Shown piece after piece: positions 38,645 to 62,440 of a stretch of DNA of 64,000 nucleotides. Numbering within the stretch: position 1 is the stretch's first letter; each line of letters begins with the position of its first letter. The notes under the pieces are model-generated. The model made no database searches. It had not been told where the DNA came from and saw only the letters and a list, made by a program, of their open reading frames with translations. Source of the stretch: Varanus komodoensis (taxonomy: Eukaryota; Chordata; Lepidosauria; Squamata; Varanidae); contig NW_025335268.1 in assembly GCF_004798865.1 (NCBI RefSeq), positions 90,060,155 through 90,124,154 on the forward strand, in the 5' to 3' direction. The position numbers and the translations under genes are program-made.

Positions 38645-38862
38645 GAGATGGTTTGTATTGGACTGGGACACAGAAGATCCAAAGTCCAGTTCCCATTCAA
38701 CCATGAAGCTTACTGGGTGACTTTGAACCAGTTGCTGACTCTCAGCCTAACCTACCTTACAGGACTGTAATGAGGATAAAATGCAAAGGAGAATATTTTA
38801 AAAATGTAAGCCACCTCGGGTTCCTTGCAAGGAAAAAAAAAAGGCAAACTATACAATATAAT
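38645..38862 (+). mobile_element. tRNA-headed CORE/MIR-like SINE
   Basis: The tRNA-derived head is worn (GGACTGGGACACAGAAGATCC). The central core is clear: GGGTGACTTTGAACCAGTTG, CTCAGCCTAACCTACC, TTACAGGACTGTAATGAGG, then GCCACCTCGGGTTCC and an A-rich end. It is the same family as the copies at 40.8, 41.8 and 62.4 kb. Confidence 0.8.
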
Positions 38863-38879
38863 AAAACCTAGCAGTCAGC

Positions 38880-38965
38880 GACTTCAACTTTCATAAGCTC
38901 CAGCCAGCATAGACAACGGCCATGAATACTAGGAGTTGTAGTTCAAAACATCCGAATGGCGCCAG
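38880..38965 (+). mobile_element. MITE scrap
   Basis: The phrase AGGAGTTGTAGTTCAAAACATC with an upstream 'ccagccagcatag' is the right half of the palindromic MITE family. It lies about 180 bases downstream of the TBCCD1 first-exon donor. Confidence 0.5.
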
Positions 38966-39049
38966 GTTGTTGTGAGCTATATTATTCGCTCAGCATCTCC
39001 GTTTTTAGGGAAGAGGGTCCTCTAGGATGGTACCGAAACTCCGTACCGT

Positions 39050-39265
39050 GAGGGGAGGAACCCTTCAGCTCTAACTTGCGGAGCTGTCTGCCGCCGTCGG
39101 CGGTGGGCCCGCCGGCCACCCACGGGGGCACCGCCCGCCTCCGGTTACCTGCCCGCCTCAACCGACGCCTCCACCCCGCTAAGTCTGGCAGCCGATCGGC
39201 TTTCAAACGCCCGCGGTTCGCACCCGCTGCGCCTGCGCAGTCTCATATCAGGCAACAATCCTGAG
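39050..39265 (-). promoter_or_regulatory. TBCCD1: TBCCD1 CpG promoter and probable non-coding exon 1
   Basis: This is a dense CpG stretch in an otherwise CpG-poor region. On the minus strand a donor CAG|GTAACC lies at 39149/39148, which fits the end of a non-coding first exon spliced to the acceptor at 37328. At 39228-39239 is TGCGCCTGCGCA, one mismatch from the NRF-1 consensus, a hallmark of CpG-island promoters of housekeeping genes. The start site itself cannot be fixed from sequence. Confidence 0.6.
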
Positions 39266-39528
39266 CAACACTCTCACCCGGGGCACTTTCAAAAGAGACG
39301 TTCGCCTAGAACGACCGGACCGTTGTTATGAACAGCTAAGACACACCCACGACAACCACCACCACCCCTCCTCCGCGTTTCCGCCGAGTCCTTTTCTATC
39401 ATTTCCGCGCATTCCTGCTGGAATAGGGATTGCGATGGACAGGGCCCAACAGCGCCCTCTCTGCACGGGAGGAATCCCACAAGAGAAATGGGAGGCTGTC
39501 TCCGTGACAGCGCCCCAATTCGAGGCCA

Positions 39529-39550
39529 CATACGTCACGGTTCACGTGTA
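39529..39550. promoter_or_regulatory. CRE-like and CACGTG elements in the divergent spacer
   Basis: TACGTCA at 39531-39537 is a CRE/ATF-type site, and CACGTG at 39543-39548 is a canonical E-box. They lie between the TBCCD1 and DNAJB11 start regions, so they could serve either gene. Binding is inference. Confidence 0.4.
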
Positions 39551-39689
39551 AAAAAAAAAAAGAAGGCACAATATACACCGACGTGGAAATCCTCTCACTC
39601 TTCTCACTGACCTGCAATCTCTTGCGCACGTATAAGGGAGTGTAAGTCCCGTTACTTATGACAAAAACGTAGGACTGGCTGTCGCTCTA

Positions 39690-39890
39690 TCGCAGCAGTG
39701 GGTAAACTGCGGCCCTTCAGATCTCGTTGGGTTCCAGCATGGCCACGGATGACGGGAGTTTGGGCTGTCATTTGCCGCCATCAGGAAGGAGCAACTGATT
39801 GCCCTCAACAGTTGCCTGCATGTCTCATGGTTCTTCCCATTGCCTATGCTGGCCAGGACTGATACAGGTTGTACGCCCTAAAAAACATGG
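39690..39890. mobile_element. Degenerate MITE in the divergent spacer
   Basis: GCAGTGGGTAAACTGCGGCC, CTTCAGATC and GATGACGGGAGTTTGG at one side, and TATGCTGGCCAGG at the other, are worn forms of the palindromic MITE words. It splits the TBCCD1-DNAJB11 promoter region. Confidence 0.5.
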
Positions 39891-40059
39891 AGGATTTGAT
39901 ATCGCCATTTTTTAAAATATTCCATTAATAATATTCCATTAAAAGTCGAAGAGGAAATACAAACTTAGAAAAAGTTTGTCTGATGTCTCTGGATAGGAAA
40001 CCACAACTCTCCTCCCCTTTATACTCTGTTTTACGTCACCACAGTGCCCTACACAAAGA

Positions 40060-40307
40060 TTGGACATGCACGACAACGAGGCGCTCCCTCGTGTGTCCCA
40101 ATGTGTTGACGCAGTTGCTCCCGATTGGCCGAATCTAGCCGGGTCGCGGGTGAAGTGTGCGATTGTGGTTGGCTAACGGCGCACGAGAGGGATATGCTGT
40201 GCCGGGTACTGATTGGTCGCTTCCCTTCACCGGGTTCTCTTTCGTGCCTATGGTTACCGGCGAGTGAGTGAGGTGGGGGCGCGGAACCTGCTCGACGAGA
40301 CCCCGCC
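40060..40307 (+). promoter_or_regulatory. DNAJB11: DNAJB11 CpG promoter with CCAAT boxes
   Basis: CpG-rich sequence leads up to the ATG. Three CCAAT boxes are present: CCAAT at 40098-40102 and inverted ATTGG at 40124-40128 and 40212-40216, consistent with NF-Y use. There is no TATA box. ER chaperone promoters usually carry ERSE (CCAAT-N9-CCACG). I checked each CCAAT box and none has the CCACG half at the right distance; the best have at least two mismatches. Confidence 0.6.
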
Positions 40308-53891
<13,584 letters not shown>

Positions 53892-55625
53892 GACAAGAGG
53901 CAAATGGACTTTGTTACAATGAATGAATCAGTGCTGTAAACTGCAGTCTCTTCTTCTGGTCATTGTAGAACAAAGCTGAGGGATGCTGGCGTGACCACTG
54001 AAAGCTCTGTTTTTACCAATAGCGAGGTGATTCTGGGACAGATCAGAAGACGGCAAAAGATACTTCCTAATTCAGGACACAACTGGTGCTGTACTTGGAG
54101 CAGTCAGTCTCCAACAGTTGAGAGATGTGAGGTGTTTTAACAAAAGTACTGCATTGAAATTCTGGTTTTAAAATATATTTTGATGTTACCTTTTTCTTGC
54201 CCTTCTGAATGAATTTTTATCCCTCTGTTGTACCTTGTATGTCCTCTGTCTCGGGCATTCTTGGGCTAAAGCTGGAAAGTTATGGTTAAAAACATATCCA
54301 CAATGACCTGATTTTGTTATCTTGCAAAAATACCTAGCCCATTGTCTCCTATTCTAATGGATTTGGAACATGAAAGAACCTCATCTCTGCACAATTCAGT
54401 AGTTACCTGCATTGGCCTCAAATTGTCCAGATGCTTCCTGTTGATACCATGGAATTGTACTTTAGGCTTTGCTTTCTACTCAGAGAGGTTCTAAGTTCTC
54501 CATGAGCACAGGGGACAGTGTTCATGAAAGACTGACAATTCACTATGCCTCTCTAAGGTTAGCATCAATACACAGCCTTGAATTTTTTGAGACTGTACTG
54601 AAAGTATATGAATTTGTTTTCTCTGATTTCATAAACAGACAATCCAGCAAGCAATGCCTGTGCAGTCATAACAATTAGCTTCAATGTTTCAGTTGTTTCC
54701 CCCATTCCCTGGGTCAGAGGGTAGAAAAGACTTCTCCATTATTCTAAGTGAAGTTAAGGACCTTGTTGCTGCTAGGCCATTCAATTATTGTAGCTAAAAC
54801 AAATGTACCATTAACTCTATTTTCAGGCAATAGCTGCTGCTTTTCCCCTATTTCTTTGAATCAAACTATATGACTTCTTCCCTAGCCTGTGGTTCAATAT
54901 AATTCTGTCTTTACATTTTATGCAACTGATTAAGCCAGGAACCTTGGCACCAACTCATTTACTATGTAACAATTATGTTACATAAAATGCAAAATGGAGA
55001 CACAGATACCAGGAAACCTTGGGGTTCCCCATATGTTTTCTATCAAATGCATGGTATTGTACTTTTGCAGAAACTGACTTACATGCAACACAGTCTCGCA
55101 CATGGCCCATAAGTCCCATGCCTTAGCAAGGCTTTCAGGACTTGATTTCCCATACAGTCATGCAAAGTACACTGATTAGGAGGGTATGCAATTTTTCCTT
55201 ACCCAAACAGTATCTTGGGTAATGTACACAGCAAAATATGTTTTACAAGGAGTTTTATATGTGTTGCAATAGTGCTTATATCTTCTTTAATGAAAAGTTA
55301 GCTGGAGTTTTTCTTTTTGGATCCCTTCTCCCACTGGTTAGTGATCAGAGTGAAATGTTGCTTCTTTTCTGTGTTAAAGATGAAAATGCTGTATTGGTAG
55401 CTGCTAATGCTATCTGAAATACCAGGCAATGAAGTTACTTCCCTAAGTTATGAAAGAAGCCACTAGAGTGAGCTAGTGAACTAGTGACAGACTAGTGTTG
55501 GAAAAATGCCCACAAACTGTTTATAAGTTAGAATGTTTTTAATCAAAATAGTCAGTGTTTGATACATGCGGAAAGCCAGTTTCCTTCCTCCCCTTAATAA
55601 TAAAAGTTTTTAGAAGCTTTGATGT
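53892..55625 (+). other. DNAJB11: Probable DNAJB11 3' UTR
   Basis: Non-coding, non-repeat sequence follows the TGA directly. The first good hexamer I found is AATAAA at 55599-55604, inside TTAATAATAAAAG, which would give a 3' UTR of about 1.7 kb. Weaker AT-rich sites occur earlier, so a shorter mRNA form is possible. Confidence 0.4.
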
Positions 55626-56299
55626 ATAATGAAACAGACCTCCACCAACAGCAAAAAAGACTTTCAAAGATTGCTTTTTAAGCACCCCTGCCACCTCAAA
55701 GCTGAAAGCAACATGCCTCCTATTCTGCAGAAAGTAATTTTGGGTATTAACAGAAAAACTTAACTGAATTTTCAAAAGTTCTTCAGAGCATCAGTGAATA
55801 ATGTGCAAGAAACCACTGAAGTGGTTGTTCAGTTGTTAGCTTCTTGAAAGGATAAAGTATATGACATTTCCAAATACTGTTTCAAAACATACTACTGTAG
55901 TCTCAAGGATGTTTATAAAGGGTAATTGGATCCTGATTTCTGGAAAAGATACACTTAAATGAGATGCACAGTAGTAGCGTCTATGAGAAGATTAGTTCTA
56001 TCTTGGCTTGATTTACTTTAAAGCTGACATCCTTGTTTCTCCTGAATCCCCTTAAAGTCCCATTGGAAGATATTTTTGAGATGTTAGATTTGTCTTTGTT
56101 GAAACTTGTCATTGTACATTTAATGCTATAGATGGCGGTAGAAGGAAGAGAATAGGGTATTGGAGATGTAACAAGAGGCATCAAAGATCTGCTGAAGTGT
56201 AATAGGTTACTTTAGGTAATACCTGCCTCACTAAATCCTCTACGATATTACCTTAGTGATGCCTTTTCTAAAGTCTAGGAATCAATAATGCAATGCCCC

Positions 56300-56480
56300 T
56301 CTCTAGATCCAGGGTCATAAGAACATCCCTGTAGGACTAAATTTATGTAATCCATCATTCTGTTTTTTCAGTGGTAAGCCAGATGCTTCCAGGAAGTCCA
56401 CAAATGGACCATCAAAGCAATGATCCCCCCTCACTGTTTCCTTCTCCACAAAACTTCTATTCAGCTGTCTCAGAGGATCA
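56300..56480 (+). mobile_element. CR1/L3-type LINE 3' fragment
   Basis: The words GGTCATAAGAACATCCCTG, TCATTCTGTTTTTTCAGTGG, AAGCCAGATGCTTCCAGGAAG and 'tcagaggatcagaa' are the same family as the copies at 31.4 and 38.5 kb. It is more worn. Confidence 0.6.
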
Positions 56481-56814
56481 GAAATTCCATTTGGGCAGCC
56501 TATTTAATAGCAGCTGACAGGCATATTTGTTAATTTGACTGACCCAGTAATGCCACACTGTGTGGCATTAAATTCCATTTGTATAACCATGGATAAATCC
56601 CATCTCAGTACATTTCATGCTGTTCAAATGAACTAAATAGTAGCTGTAATTCTCACTTTCGGGAAGCATCATCAGAAAAGTGTGGGGTGGTGGGCTGACG
56701 AGAGGTAGAAGAGGTCCATGCATGTTAATTCTTTTTATGCTATGCTTTGGTGTTTGTCCGATTTCCATTGAGTGAAGCATGTAAATATTTGTTAGACACC
56801 TCATAAACAGATTT

Positions 56815-57560
56815 CTCTAGGTGTTGTACAGCACAATTTAAAACAATATAATAAAATGAAAGATTGCAAAATAAAATCTAAAAGCACACCATAAAGCCAG
56901 ATGGACATATACTAGCACAGCATGATAAAATAACTAAACACAACATGAAGTAGAGGAGAGAAAGCCTCACACCAGAGACGAAAGCAGTAGATCTTCAATG
57001 CAGAGTGTAACATGTCTGGTCCTCCATATGTTAAGACTGCAGTTCTCATAGACTCACTATTGGTGTGCCATCTAGGGCTGATGGGAGTTGCAGTCCACTG
57101 ACATCTGGAGGACCACATATTGCCCATCTCTCCTTAGTTTAAACAAAGGCTAAAGTACCTGAGAGAACAGAAAAGTCTTAGCCTGGCACTGAAAAGGCAG
57201 TAAGGTAATGTGGGTAGCAGTTGAGATTCTTCAGGGAGACCATCCCTAAGTGGGGAGAGGGAAAGCCTCTGTGCCTCAGAATAAGGGGGACAAAGAAGGG
57301 CTTCCATGGGTTACCTTAAAACACAGGTTGGTACATGTGGGAGGAGGCAGTCCATCAGGTACCAAGATCCCACACAGTGTAAAGCATTATTAGTCAAAAC
57401 CAGTGCTTTGAATTGGGCCCAAAAATGAATGGAAGCCAGTCCAGGCAAGAGAAGAACAGTGTGCTATGGTCATAACAGCTGGTCTCAGAATTCTCACAGC
57501 TGTGTCTTGGCTGAAGTTTCTGGGATGTCTTCAACAGCACCTCCAAGTACTATGTATTAT
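56815..57560 (-). mobile_element. L2-like LINE 3' end, interrupted by a MITE
   Basis: The plus-strand words AGACCATCCCTAAGTGGGG, GGGGGACAAAGAAGGGCTTCC, GGGAGGAGGCAGTCCATCAGG and TGCTTTGAATTGGGCCC correspond to the antisense of the ORF2 tail and 3' region seen at 12.0-12.5 kb. A palindromic MITE (57010-57130) splits it. The L2-like element is therefore the older of the two. Confidence 0.7.
57010..57130. mobile_element. Palindromic hAT-like MITE nested in a LINE
   Basis: GGTCCTCCATATGTTAAGAC at one side pairs with CATCTGGAGGACC at the other. GGGCTGATGGGAGTTGCAG and CACATATTGCCCATCTCTCC complete the family pattern. It inserts into the L2-like element around it. Confidence 0.75.
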
Positions 57561-57777
57561 AGTAACAGCTGAGCGGAGATGTCACTTGTCCTGTTGGAAA
57601 ATAAAAAGACCCTAGTGGCCTTACTGGTGCTCATAGTTAGCTATGAGATAAGGCATACAAGTTCATACGGATGCTTTTCTTCTCCAAGAAGTCAGTCACA
57701 GATGAAAGGGTCTGCATCATTTTCTTCATTTCGGTTTGACTCACCACCTGGTCCACATAATGTGATGATATGTATTG

Positions 57778-60700
57778 CTATCTCTTCCCACCAGTGCATA
57801 AGAAGATGCAAACAGCTAGGCCTATTAGAGCAAGGGCACCAATGCTGATTCCTAGCACCAGCGGAGCATGAACGCGTCCTTTCTGTTTCCCTGCAAGGCA
57901 AAAAGAGTTGATTTGAGAACCTTTCTATATCTTCAGTGGGTGAATGCAGGATTGAGATCTTTTAGATCTCTGAGGCTGGACTAGTGCCATATCTCTAGCA
58001 AAAGTGCTGCAAATTTAGGCTTGCTTGGAAAAAGGGATTTGTGTCTGATGATTTGTTCACAGGGAACACTATATGACTGAAGTGGCTTTGTGTTTCCAGT
58101 GAGACCATTTCAACCAATCCCTCAGCAGGGGATCGTATATTTGTCTTGCAAGGCAGAGAATGCTAAAAGTAAATTTCTGTTGACTGGTGTGCAGCCATGT
58201 TATTCTCTATGCCAAGAAAGATTGGATGCCAAAGTGAACAGTGCACATACTGGCATAAATTTGTTGTTAGAATTAAAGATGGAGGATTCTGAAGGACTGA
58301 CCACTGGAAAGTCTATGTAACGTGCCCCACCACCTTCTGAAACTATTGGGGGAGGGTTTTTACTGTGATGAGGATTAGATGCTTTCCCCACCCATCCACC
58401 AATGAAAGCAATGGAACTTGGTGCTTAAGGGGTAGATTTCTGCACTCATTTCCAATATGGGTTCTGAAGTGTGAGCACTGCATATGATAAATATTCTTGC
58501 TTATGGGAATCTGGATAAGGTTTTCCATTGACTGACATCAAGGTTGTTTGGACTCATTGCCCAGGGCAAAGGAGGTTTGCTTCTCAGATATTGTATAACC
58601 ATGATTTCACATACCAGTTGAGGCTTCTTTCATTTCAATGTGAGTTTTTATTAAGTTGATGCATGTTTCTTGCAGGAAGAGCTGAAGGCTGACGGTGCTC
58701 TGGGGAAATTCATTCAGCTTGTTACATGTATATCTGGCCCTGGCGGAGTTTTCCAAAGGAACCCAGGTGTGGTTGCTTGCATGGAATCTCAGGAACTCCA
58801 TCCCATTGAGCAAAACCTCATAGAAGCTGTTACTGCCATTCGCAAAGAGCTGGCAACCAGTATTACAATGCACATGTAGGGGGTCTGCAACCAATGAGGA
58901 TGTATTAGAAAGATGTCCCCTGTATCTCTCACACATGTATGATGTAAGATGTCAAGCTGTCCCTGTTTCATCATCTCAAAAAAATAGCATTTTTCCCATT
59001 CCCATATTAAGAACTGCTGACACTCTCAAAAGTGTCTCTCTACAATATGATAAGCTTTTAGCTAGCAATCTTACTGAATTCCCACTGAATATTTTTAGAT
59101 GTACCCCTTAAAAAACCCCTACACCTGAAAAAGAAATGAAGGCAGAGCGGTGCTGTCCAACAGAAAGCATTGCTTCCCCTCCAGTAGACCCTACCACTGC
59201 CCTAACCCTGAGCTGGAGGCTGCAGGTCTCTCAGAGTAAATGTGCTCAAAAACTCTTTTCAAACCTCTGCTCTGAATAATTGAAACTTTTAAAAAGAGTC
59301 CACCTGCACTGGGGGGACTGTTGGGGAGAGGGCATGTGTGAATATCCCCATTCCATCTATATACTATGTCTATTTAGATAAATGCCTACAGACAGCTACA
59401 GAGACTTGGTTTTCAGTGTTTGTTCACAGTCTGAAATCTGATCTGCCTTTTATGGTATTCAAGAATTGGGTCTGCTCGACTAAAACTATGCATTTGTGCA
59501 ATACCATCCCAGCTTTACCACTAAGTAAGCCTTGCACTGTACCCTTGCGCTGTGCAATATCTTGATTTCTTTAGCAAGTAATCTCTTGTTAACCCTGAAT
59601 TCATCTGTAAGGAGAAGTGGCCTTATTTGACAAGTGAAGCAGGAATTGCCTAAGATCAGCATATACCTAACCAACCCACTAGACTCACCAATCTGGCATG
59701 TAAAGATACAGGTTGCTCCCCCTGGAGTGAGCATGGCCCTCAAGCTCTACTCTCTGAAGGAATCTTCTTGTTATTTCCAAGGTGAGATACACTGAGATAA
59801 CATTTGGATTGCATGCAGCGGCTGAGTAGCTCTGTGTGGCACCCTGCACAGACATTAAGCAAAACCAGAGACACAGACCGTGCTGGGAGAAACGGCTGCT
59901 TCTTTCAGCGGTGGCAAAAATCCTTTTTCTTTATGCCGAGAGGAGCACAGAATTTCATGTTTCTATCAGCATGGCCAGCTCCACAGAGGTCCTGCTGTAG
60001 GCAATCCAGTCTCCCCTCTTTACCCATTAAACAACCCACTCTTGTAGGGATGGTGATCGATTGCTTCACTATAGATGAAGCAAAATGAAGTGTTTTAATG
60101 GTTCATAGTGTACACCTAGGGATACAACACAAATGCACAAATATACGCTAGCTGGTTTTATTTTCATTACAGCTATCAAGACAATGGACTTATTGTCCAG
60201 GGGGCAGGGCATCCTTTTTCCCTAAGCAACTTCTCAGGTTCCATTCCTCCAGTCTCCGGTTAGAGGATCTGAGCTAACAGAGCTGGGAAGGCCAGTACCT
60301 CTTAAAATAGGGATACTATGTTTTATTATAAGAATTAATAACCTAACTTCATGCTAGAGACTAGCCCCAGTAACTCAACTCTGTTCCTATCATATGCGTA
60401 AGTGTTGATCATGGAGCCAATTCGTATTTGGTGGTATTGGTGCGAAAAGGAGACCATGGGAAGAAGCTGTGCCCTTGGTCTGTCTGCACAGCTCCTATGC
60501 CCGTGAATAAGCAAAAAGCCCTGTAACAAAACTACAATGCTGCTACTGGTAGTCATGAGACAGCACTCAGTTCTCAGCACCTGGTAGACATGGAACTAGT
60601 ACCATGTTCTTCTAAACTCAGTGCAATTACTGCCCTGGTTGTAATTCTATAGGGCATGCAGTGGGCAATTTGCAACCTTCAAGATCATGTTGGACCATAT

Positions 60701-61581
60701 TTCCCATCATCCTTTGCCAGCATGGCCAAAGGTGAGGTATGAAGGAGTTGCAATCCATCAATATCTACATGGGTAAGGGTAAAGGTAAAGGTAAAGGTTT
60801 CCCCTTGACATCAAGTCGTCATGCCTGACTCTAGGGGGTGGTGCTCATCTCCATTTCCTAGCCGAGGGAGCCAGCATTTGTCCACAGACAGTCTCCGTGG
60901 CCATGTGGCCGGCATGACTAAACACCAAGGTGCACAGAACGCTGTTACCTTCCCACCGAGGTGGTACCTTTTTACCTACTTGCATTTGCATGCTTTCGAA
61001 CTGCAAGGTTGGCAGGAGTTGGGACTGAGCAACAGGAACTCACCCCGTTGTGCAGATTCGACCCGGCAACCTTTCGATCAACCAGCCCAGCAGCACAGCG
61101 GTTTAAACCACTGCGCCACCTGCAGTCCCTATCTACACAGGTACAGGTTGCTAAATCTGACCATTGGTTAAAAGGCATCATAGTTTTCCCCCCTCTTGCA
61201 AATCCCTGAGCCTTAGTCGGCCACACTATTTTCCAGACACTAGTGTATAGCAGTACATCTTCCTAAGCAGTAAGCCAGTTTCTATGACAACTTTAGCTAT
61301 TACCATCCGGCTCCCTGCCTTTTACTCACATAGTATTTTCCTTTCACGAGCAATGATGGAGACCAAATCCTTGAAGATATTTAGGTATTCAAGCAAGCTT
61401 TCCTTCCTCTGCTCCCAGAGGTCCGAGGACTCCAGTGGAAACAGCTGACTCACATTGAATTGGCCATTGTGGTACTTCAGGCTGTGGGTGAGTGTCCCAT
61501 CCAGAGTGGCATTCCCAAAAATGTCAGCTGACATTCTTTCTGGAAAGTAGGCAAGCTGTACCATGGTGAAGTCATGAAATT
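57778..61581 (-). CDS. PROCR: Endothelial protein C receptor-like protein (MHC class I-like), exons 2-4
   Basis: PROCR is an MHC class I-like, lipid-holding membrane receptor; the mammalian protein binds the Gla domains of protein C and factor VII. Three exons join in frame: 61581-61330 (alpha-1 half), 58884-58615 (alpha-2 half) and 57890-57778 (membrane segment and tail), all with good AG/GT sites and phase 1. Diagnostic blocks are VQLAYFPERM, GNATLDGTLTHSL, LWEQRKESLLEYLNIFKDLV, VHCNTGCQLFANGSNSF, LFLQETCINLIKTHI and the tail LVLGISIGALALIGLAVCIF then LCTGGKR; human ends ...GIFLCTGGRRC. No alpha-3 domain is present, as in PROCR. There are four N-glycosylation sequons (NATL, NVSQ, NGSN, NHTW). 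The tail lacks the final Cys that is palmitoylated in human. An extra Cys occurs in RYTCNKL. The signal-peptide exon is uncertain. A Sauria SINE sits in the intron between exons 2 and 3. Confidence 0.86.
60655..61155. mobile_element. Palindromic MITE split by a Sauria SINE
   Basis: The left part (60655-60769) has AGTGGGCAATTTGCAACC, TTTCCCATCATCC, TTGCCAGCATGGCC and GGAGTTGCAATCCATCA. The right end (about 61138-61155, CAGGTACAGGTTGCT) resumes after the SINE. The MITE must predate the SINE. Confidence 0.7.
60770..61129 (-). mobile_element. Sauria SINE, near full length, with target-site duplication
   Basis: On the minus strand the element begins with a tRNA-like head (ACTGCAGGTGGCGCAGTGG, GGTTGCCGGGTCGAATC). 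It runs through CGAAAGCATGCAAATGCAAG, CATGCCGGCCACATGGCC and CACCACCCCCTAGAGTCAGG, and ends in TTTACCTTTACCTTTACCC. This is the diagnostic structure of the Sauria SINE of squamates, mobilised by Bov-B LINEs. An 8-base duplication TATCTACA flanks it at 60762-60769 and 61130-61137. It is the strongest taxonomic marker in the window. Confidence 0.93.
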
Positions 61582-61705
61582 CTGTGAGAAAAAGCAGAAC
61601 AAGGAGGAAGAAAATGAAGCAGAAACCACATGTTTAAAAGAGATGCACTCTGTGGCTACCCCGAATGACTGATGGTGCCCTCCCCAAACTCTTGCCATCC
61701 CATAC

Positions 61706-61751
61706 CTTTAAATAGGGCTGAAAGGGGAATGGCAGCAAGGTATTTTTGCAT
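61706..61751 (-). CDS. Candidate signal-peptide exon 1 of the PROCR-like gene
   Basis: The minus strand reads ATG and then MQKYLAAIPLSALFK plus one base before a donor AAAG|GTATGG. The phase (1) fits exon 2, giving ...ALFK-E-FHDFTMVQLAYF. A hydrophobic stretch of about 11 residues could act as a signal peptide, but there is no good AXA-type cleavage site and the intron would be only 124 bases. Other short hydrophobic starts exist nearby (for example MLPLVTAYLFVG at about 61831), so this is only the best-fitting candidate. Confidence 0.3.
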
Positions 61752-62440
61752 TATCCAGGCCTCCCTCTCCTTTGTTCACAGGAGCACCCACAAACAAGTA
61801 GGCTGTTACCAGAGGAAGCATGGCATACTCAGGAAGAAGTTCCCTGCTGGGTTTTCCTCCCAAGAGATGTTTTCCTGTCTGCAGCATTGATTGTGGCACT
61901 GCTTGGCTGGCTGCCCTCCCATTGTATTCCACACAGGCAGGGACCACCCTTTCCCGAGGCCCCTTTGACACCTCGTAACTCCTTTTGCTCCAATGCAAAA
62001 GGAAAAAAGGGCAACTAATAGGAGAAAAAAATTGCTAACTTATCCACCTCAGAAGAAATAAGAAGCCACTTACAGACAGTCACACGCTGACCTGTCAGCC
62101 TTTGTTAAATACCAGCCTCATATTATCATAGGGCTGGTCTTACTGTGAAGCATGATGAGGTGGTTGCTTTAGAAGGCAGATTGCAAGGGTGTTCGCTGCC
62201 CCAATTTCCCACCATGTACATTAAAAACAGTAAAAGTAGTGAGACATCCTTTTGACTTCTCATTTCTAAGATAAGCTGTATGATCAAACCAGTAAGAGCT
62301 ATGCTGAGATACTTCGGGTTAGTCTGAAATCAGTGTCTTGCTAAATCACAGGCCATTGTTTGCCTTTGAGAAAGAGGTAAATAGTCTTCCCAAAATAGAG
62401 TCACTAGCAGTGGTATAACAGAGCCAGGTTTGCAGGGATG

